The translations under genes were made by a program, and so were the position numbers. A stretch of DNA of 7,536 bases from an uncultured Roseovarius sp. (GTDB taxonomy: Bacteria; Pseudomonadota; Alphaproteobacteria; Rhodobacterales; Rhodobacteraceae): positions 1 through 7,536 of the forward strand of contig CAJXKX010000091.1 of assembly GCA_913055965.1 (NCBI GenBank), written 5' to 3'. The first letter of the stretch is position 1, and each line of letters opens with the position of its first letter. This document shows, one piece after another, positions 5,515-7,536 of this stretch. Below the pieces are notes generated by a model. The model saw nothing but the letters and a program-made list of their open reading frames with translations, did no database searches and was not told the origin of the DNA.

Positions 5515-5601
5515 TGGTGCGGTCGAGAAGACTCGAACTTCCACGGGAGTTACCCCACAGCGACCTCAACGCTGCGCGTCTACCAATTCCGCCACGACCG
5601 C
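5515..5601 (-). tRNA. tRNA-Leu (anticodon GAG), CCA encoded
   Basis: The minus strand folds as a class II tRNA. The 7-bp acceptor stem is GCGGTCG with CGACCGC, discriminator A at 5518, and encoded CCA at 5515-5517. The anticodon stem CAGCG/CGCTG encloses loop TTGAGGT, giving anticodon GAG at 5565-5567, which reads CUC and CUU leucine codons. A long variable arm follows, as expected for leucine tRNAs. The T arm is GGAAG-TTCGAGT-CTTCT. TTTT directly follows CCA. No promoter is clear; TATACG about 25 bases upstream is a weak -10. The 3' end faces the unknown Tat/small-membrane gene pair. Confidence 0.97.
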
Positions 5602-5651
5602 ACGTGCCTGGTAGGCTGCGGGGCGTATACGCAATGCGGATTCGAATGTGA

Positions 5652-5674
5652 AGGGGCAAAATCGCCTTGCCCCT
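5652..5674 (-). terminator. Hairpin after the envelope-protein gene
   Basis: AGGGGCAA (5652-5659) and TTGCCCCT (5667-5674) form a perfect 8-bp stem with a 7-base loop, 25 bases past the stop codon. On the minus strand the hairpin is followed by TCACATT rather than a U run; on the plus strand CCGGTTTTT follows. It is the likely 3' boundary of the upstream gene and separates it from the tRNA. Confidence 0.6.
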
Positions 5675-5699
5675 CCGGTTTTTCGTGGCCCTCTCCGCG

Positions 5700-7007
5700 T
5701 CAGTCGAGGTTGAACGTGGGCAGCGTCGAGGCCGGCTGCACCGCCCCGCCCTGAGCGCCCGGCTCCGCCCCGAACACCGCCTGGCGCAACAGCGCGTTGC
5801 GCCCCGAATCGCCGGGAGCGAAGACCGGTTCGGCCCCGTTCTCCACCGCCTCGACCGCCGCCGCGAACCACTCCCGCGCAAGCTCCGGGCGGCGCGCCGT
5901 GCCGAACCCCTCGTTCAGGTGGTGCCCCATCAGCTCCGAATAGGCATCCTCGCCCAGCGCCGCCAGAAGCAGCCCCGACCCGAGCGCCACGTTCATGTTG
6001 TCGATCCGGTAGCCCACCGACAGGCAGATGCGCGCCGTCCCGGCAAGCTGCGCGGGCGACTGCCCGGTCTGGCGCACGAAACCGCGCACCCCGTCAAGCA
6101 CCGCCGCGCGCTCGTCGAGCGACAGCGCCGCGACGTGATCGCGCATCGCCGGGCCGAAGGCGCGGCACTGCTCCTCCAGCGTGTCGGGCGTGATCCCCTG
6201 CAGCGAGGCGGCCATGCTCTCGCCCTCGGCGATGGCATAGGTCCGCGCGAGGCAGAACTGCTCGTTGAGCGCAAAGCGCGGATCCTGCATCGACGCGGCG
6301 GTGACAAAGCCGCCATTGCTGCTGGTCACAAGGCTGACCTGGTTGCAATGCGATGCGAGCGACGGCCCGTCACCGCCCGAGGCCATGAGATTGGGCAGCG
6401 CGAGCCCGCCCGACGCCGCGGCCGAGGCCGATTGCGCCTGTCCCTGCTGCGGCACCTGCGCCTCCTGCGGAACCGACGCCATCACGCCCGACTGCCCCTG
6501 CTGCTGGCGCTGAAGGCCCAACGCCTCGTCGCGATAGGCATGCAGCAGGCCGCGCGTGCCCTGCCCGGTCTGCGCCACGAGCTGCGCCGTGGCCGCCCCG
6601 CCCGATTGCGCCCGGTAATAGGACGAGATCAGGAACTGCCGCTCGTATTCCTGCAGGCTGCCGGTCACCGGATAGCCCATATGCGCCTGGAACTGCGACA
6701 CCGCGTTGCGCGTGTTGCGGCCCCGCACACCGTCGGGCGTGCCCGCCGGAAAGCCGAAATAGTTGAGCGCGGTTTGCTCCTCGCGCACCTGCTGGCTCGA
6801 GATCGAGGGCGCGCGATAGGTCTGGGTCGTGGTGGTCGTGCGCTTGCGCTCGCGCGCCTTGGCGCTCTCGTTGACGATGATCCCGCTCACCGCGCCCCCC
6901 ACGAGCCCGCCCACCAGCCCGTCCGCGAAATCCGCGGCTGCCCGCGTGCCGGGCATGGCGGCGACGCCGGTCATCAGCGCCGCCATGACAAAATGCTTCG
7001 AACCCAT
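5700..7007 (-). CDS. Exported glycine-zipper and peptidoglycan-binding-like domain protein
   Basis: A 435-residue envelope protein. The signal peptide covers about 1-25 with an A-A-A cleavage site before D26. It is followed at once by a glycine zipper (G30, G34, G38, G42) as in small outer-membrane-associated proteins, then a basic, Thr-rich linker (48-63). Residues 73-126 resemble the PG_binding_1 fold (ALNYFGFPAGTPDG, RNAVSQFQAHMGYPVTG), which in other proteins holds on to peptidoglycan. A Gln/Ala-rich low-complexity stretch (165-200) separates an alpha-helical C-terminal half (215-415) that I cannot assign; it has four cysteines (221, 252, 281, 328), enough for two disulfides. No catalytic hydrolase motif is visible, so a structural or tethering role in the periplasm is likelier. 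The start follows AAGGGAG at about 8 bases. It stands alone, bounded by the hairpin at 5652-5674. Confidence 0.85.
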   Translation of the reverse strand: MGSKHFVMAALMTGVAAMPGTRAAADFADGLVGGLVGGAVSGIIVNESAKARERKRTTTTTQTYRAPSISSQQVREEQTALNYFGFPAGTPDGVRGRNTRNAVSQFQAHMGYPVTGSLQEYERQFLISSYYRAQSGGAATAQLVAQTGQGTRGLLHAYRDEALGLQRQQQGQSGVMASVPQEAQVPQQGQAQSASAAASGGLALPNLMASGGDGPSLASHCNQVSLVTSSNGGFVTAASMQDPRFALNEQFCLARTYAIAEGESMAASLQGITPDTLEEQCRAFGPAMRDHVAALSLDERAAVLDGVRGFVRQTGQSPAQLAGTARICLSVGYRIDNMNVALGSGLLLAALGEDAYSELMGHHLNEGFGTARRPELAREWFAAAVEAVENGAEPVFAPGDSGRNALLRQAVFGAEPGAQGGAVQPASTLPTFNLD

Positions 7008-7052
7008 TTCCCGTCTCCCTTCAATTCAATCCGGTTACTCGGCAATCAACCG

Positions 7053-7083
7053 AGGATAGCACAAGTCTTGCCTCTCCGGCCAA
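7053..7083 (-). promoter_or_regulatory. Possible promoter of the envelope-protein gene
   Basis: On the minus strand TATCCT (7053-7058) is a fair -10, with TTGGCC (7078-7083) 19 bases upstream as a poor -35. Transcription would begin near 7046. CTCGG (7038-7042) and CCGAG (7050-7054) form a short dyad across the start point, a possible operator or leader stem. Confidence 0.3.
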
Positions 7084-7178
7084 TCAAGTCACCCCCCGTC
7101 GCGGCCCGATCACGGCTTCGGCACCGCACACGCGGGCGAATCCGGACGCGCGGGCGTGTTTCCGCCGGTGAACAGGGG

Positions 7179-7192
7179 CCGCGGGCCCGCGG
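7179..7192. repeat. Perfect 14-base GC palindrome downstream of the DUF2306 gene
   Basis: CCGCGGGCCCGCGG is perfectly self-complementary and lies 37 bases past the DUF2306 stop codon. It has no loop and no U tract, so it is a poor terminator; it could be a protein-binding site or simply high-GC chance. Nothing else is seen in the gene-free gap 7084-7229. Confidence 0.3.
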
Positions 7193-7229
7193 GCGCGGAG
7201 GCGGGCAATGGCGCGGAACGCCCCGCGAA

Positions 7230-7536
7230 TCAGGCCCCGCGCCTGCGCCGCCAGGCCAGCGGCAGCCCCGCCGCGACCGCCGCGACGGTCGCCGCTGCCG
7301 CAAAGCCGGTCCACCCGCTCCCATCCATCACCACCGCGTGCATGAGGCGCCCCGGCACGAAAGTGAAAAGCCCCGCCAGGACCAGCGCGAGGCTCAGCTG
7401 CGTCATCGCCGCACGGTGCGCCCGCGCATCCCTGCGGATCGCTGCGCGCACCCCGATCACCAGCCCCGCCAGCGTCGCAACCGACAGCGCGTGGATCGGG
7501 CTGAACGGCCCCAGCACCCCGAATCCCGTGATCGCG
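7230..7536 (-). CDS. DUF2306-family membrane protein (C-terminal part, cut by window edge)
   Basis: The reading frame enters from the right edge with no start in view; the last 101 residues are visible. GFGVLGPFSPIHALS, the basic loop RRDARAHRAAM, and LFTFVPGRLMH are characteristic of the DUF2306 family of predicted inner-membrane proteins. Three hydrophobic helices are visible: around SVATLAGLVIGV, QLSLALVLAGLF and FAAAATVAAVAAGLPLAW. The protein ends WRRRRGA, a positively charged cytoplasmic tail. A GTG at 7517 could serve as a start only for a truncated product, and the family sequence continues in frame upstream of it, so the gene almost certainly starts outside the window. The function of the family is not established. 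It is 222 bases upstream of the envelope-protein gene on the same strand, too far for a tight operon. Confidence 0.85.
   Translation of the reverse strand, partial: AITGFGVLGPFSPIHALSVATLAGLVIGVRAAIRRDARAHRAAMTQLSLALVLAGLFTFVPGRLMHAVVMDGSGWTGFAAAATVAAVAAGLPLAWRRRRGA

Noticed and set aside
4274..5515. CRISPR array, insertion sequence or integrase next to the tRNA
   Set aside because: No spaced repeats, no terminal inverted repeats, no transposase or recombinase coding, and no second copy of the tRNA 3' end were seen.
5368..5754. 128-codon plus-strand frame containing REDSNFHGSYPTATST
   Set aside because: This is the familiar spurious translation of an antisense tRNA-Leu; the frame spans the tRNA and the terminator hairpin.
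7277..7290. CCGCCGCGACGGTC, also present at 1881-1894
   Set aside because: Both copies encode Thr-Val-Ala-Ala type C-terminal residues in unrelated genes using the preferred GC-rich codons; coincidence is likely.
7046..7324. Minus-strand frames overlapping the 3' end of the DUF2306 gene
   Set aside because: Arg/Pro/Gly-rich shadow translations in other frames, overlapping a well-supported coding end, with no domain.

Overview
The window looks like a chromosomal segment of a high-GC alphaproteobacterium, most likely a member of the Rhodobacteraceae (Roseobacter/Rhodobacter group). The reasons are the clpP-clpX order, the style of the acyl-CoA dehydrogenase, peroxidase-related and DUF2306 proteins, the strong codon GC bias, and a GC-rich intergenic motif of a kind I associate with that family. 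The taxonomic call is inference from protein style, not from a search. All genes but one lie on the minus strand.

Left part (1-1280): the proteolysis pair clpP then clpX, both minus. ClpP is complete with an intact Ser-His-Asp triad. ClpX is cut by the window edge after its zinc finger and Walker A motif. Two GC-rich hairpins lie between them. Next (1281-2460): a small ArsR-family repressor is the only plus-strand gene. It is divergent from clpP and convergent with an AhpD-like carboxymuconolactone decarboxylase-family protein. The repressor carries two cysteines 66 residues apart, the spacing seen in the persulfide sensors SqrR and BigR, and has a recognisable promoter with a palindrome over its -35 region.

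Middle (2461-5514): an acyl-CoA dehydrogenase of the ACAD10/11 type lies downstream of a lower-GC stretch. That stretch encodes a Tat-exported protein I do not recognise (with a long hydrophobic core and coiled coils) and, 30 bases after it, a 63-residue single-span membrane protein. The pair sits just beyond the 3' end of a tRNA-Leu(GAG) gene, a classic place for acquired DNA, and is the best candidate here for something undescribed. No integrase or duplicated attachment site is visible.

Right part (5515-7536): the tRNA, then an exported glycine-zipper and peptidoglycan-binding-like envelope protein with an unassigned C-terminal half, and finally the C-terminal part of a DUF2306 membrane protein running off the window. 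Apart from clpP-clpX and the Tat/small-membrane pair, the genes look like separate transcription units with no obvious shared pathway.
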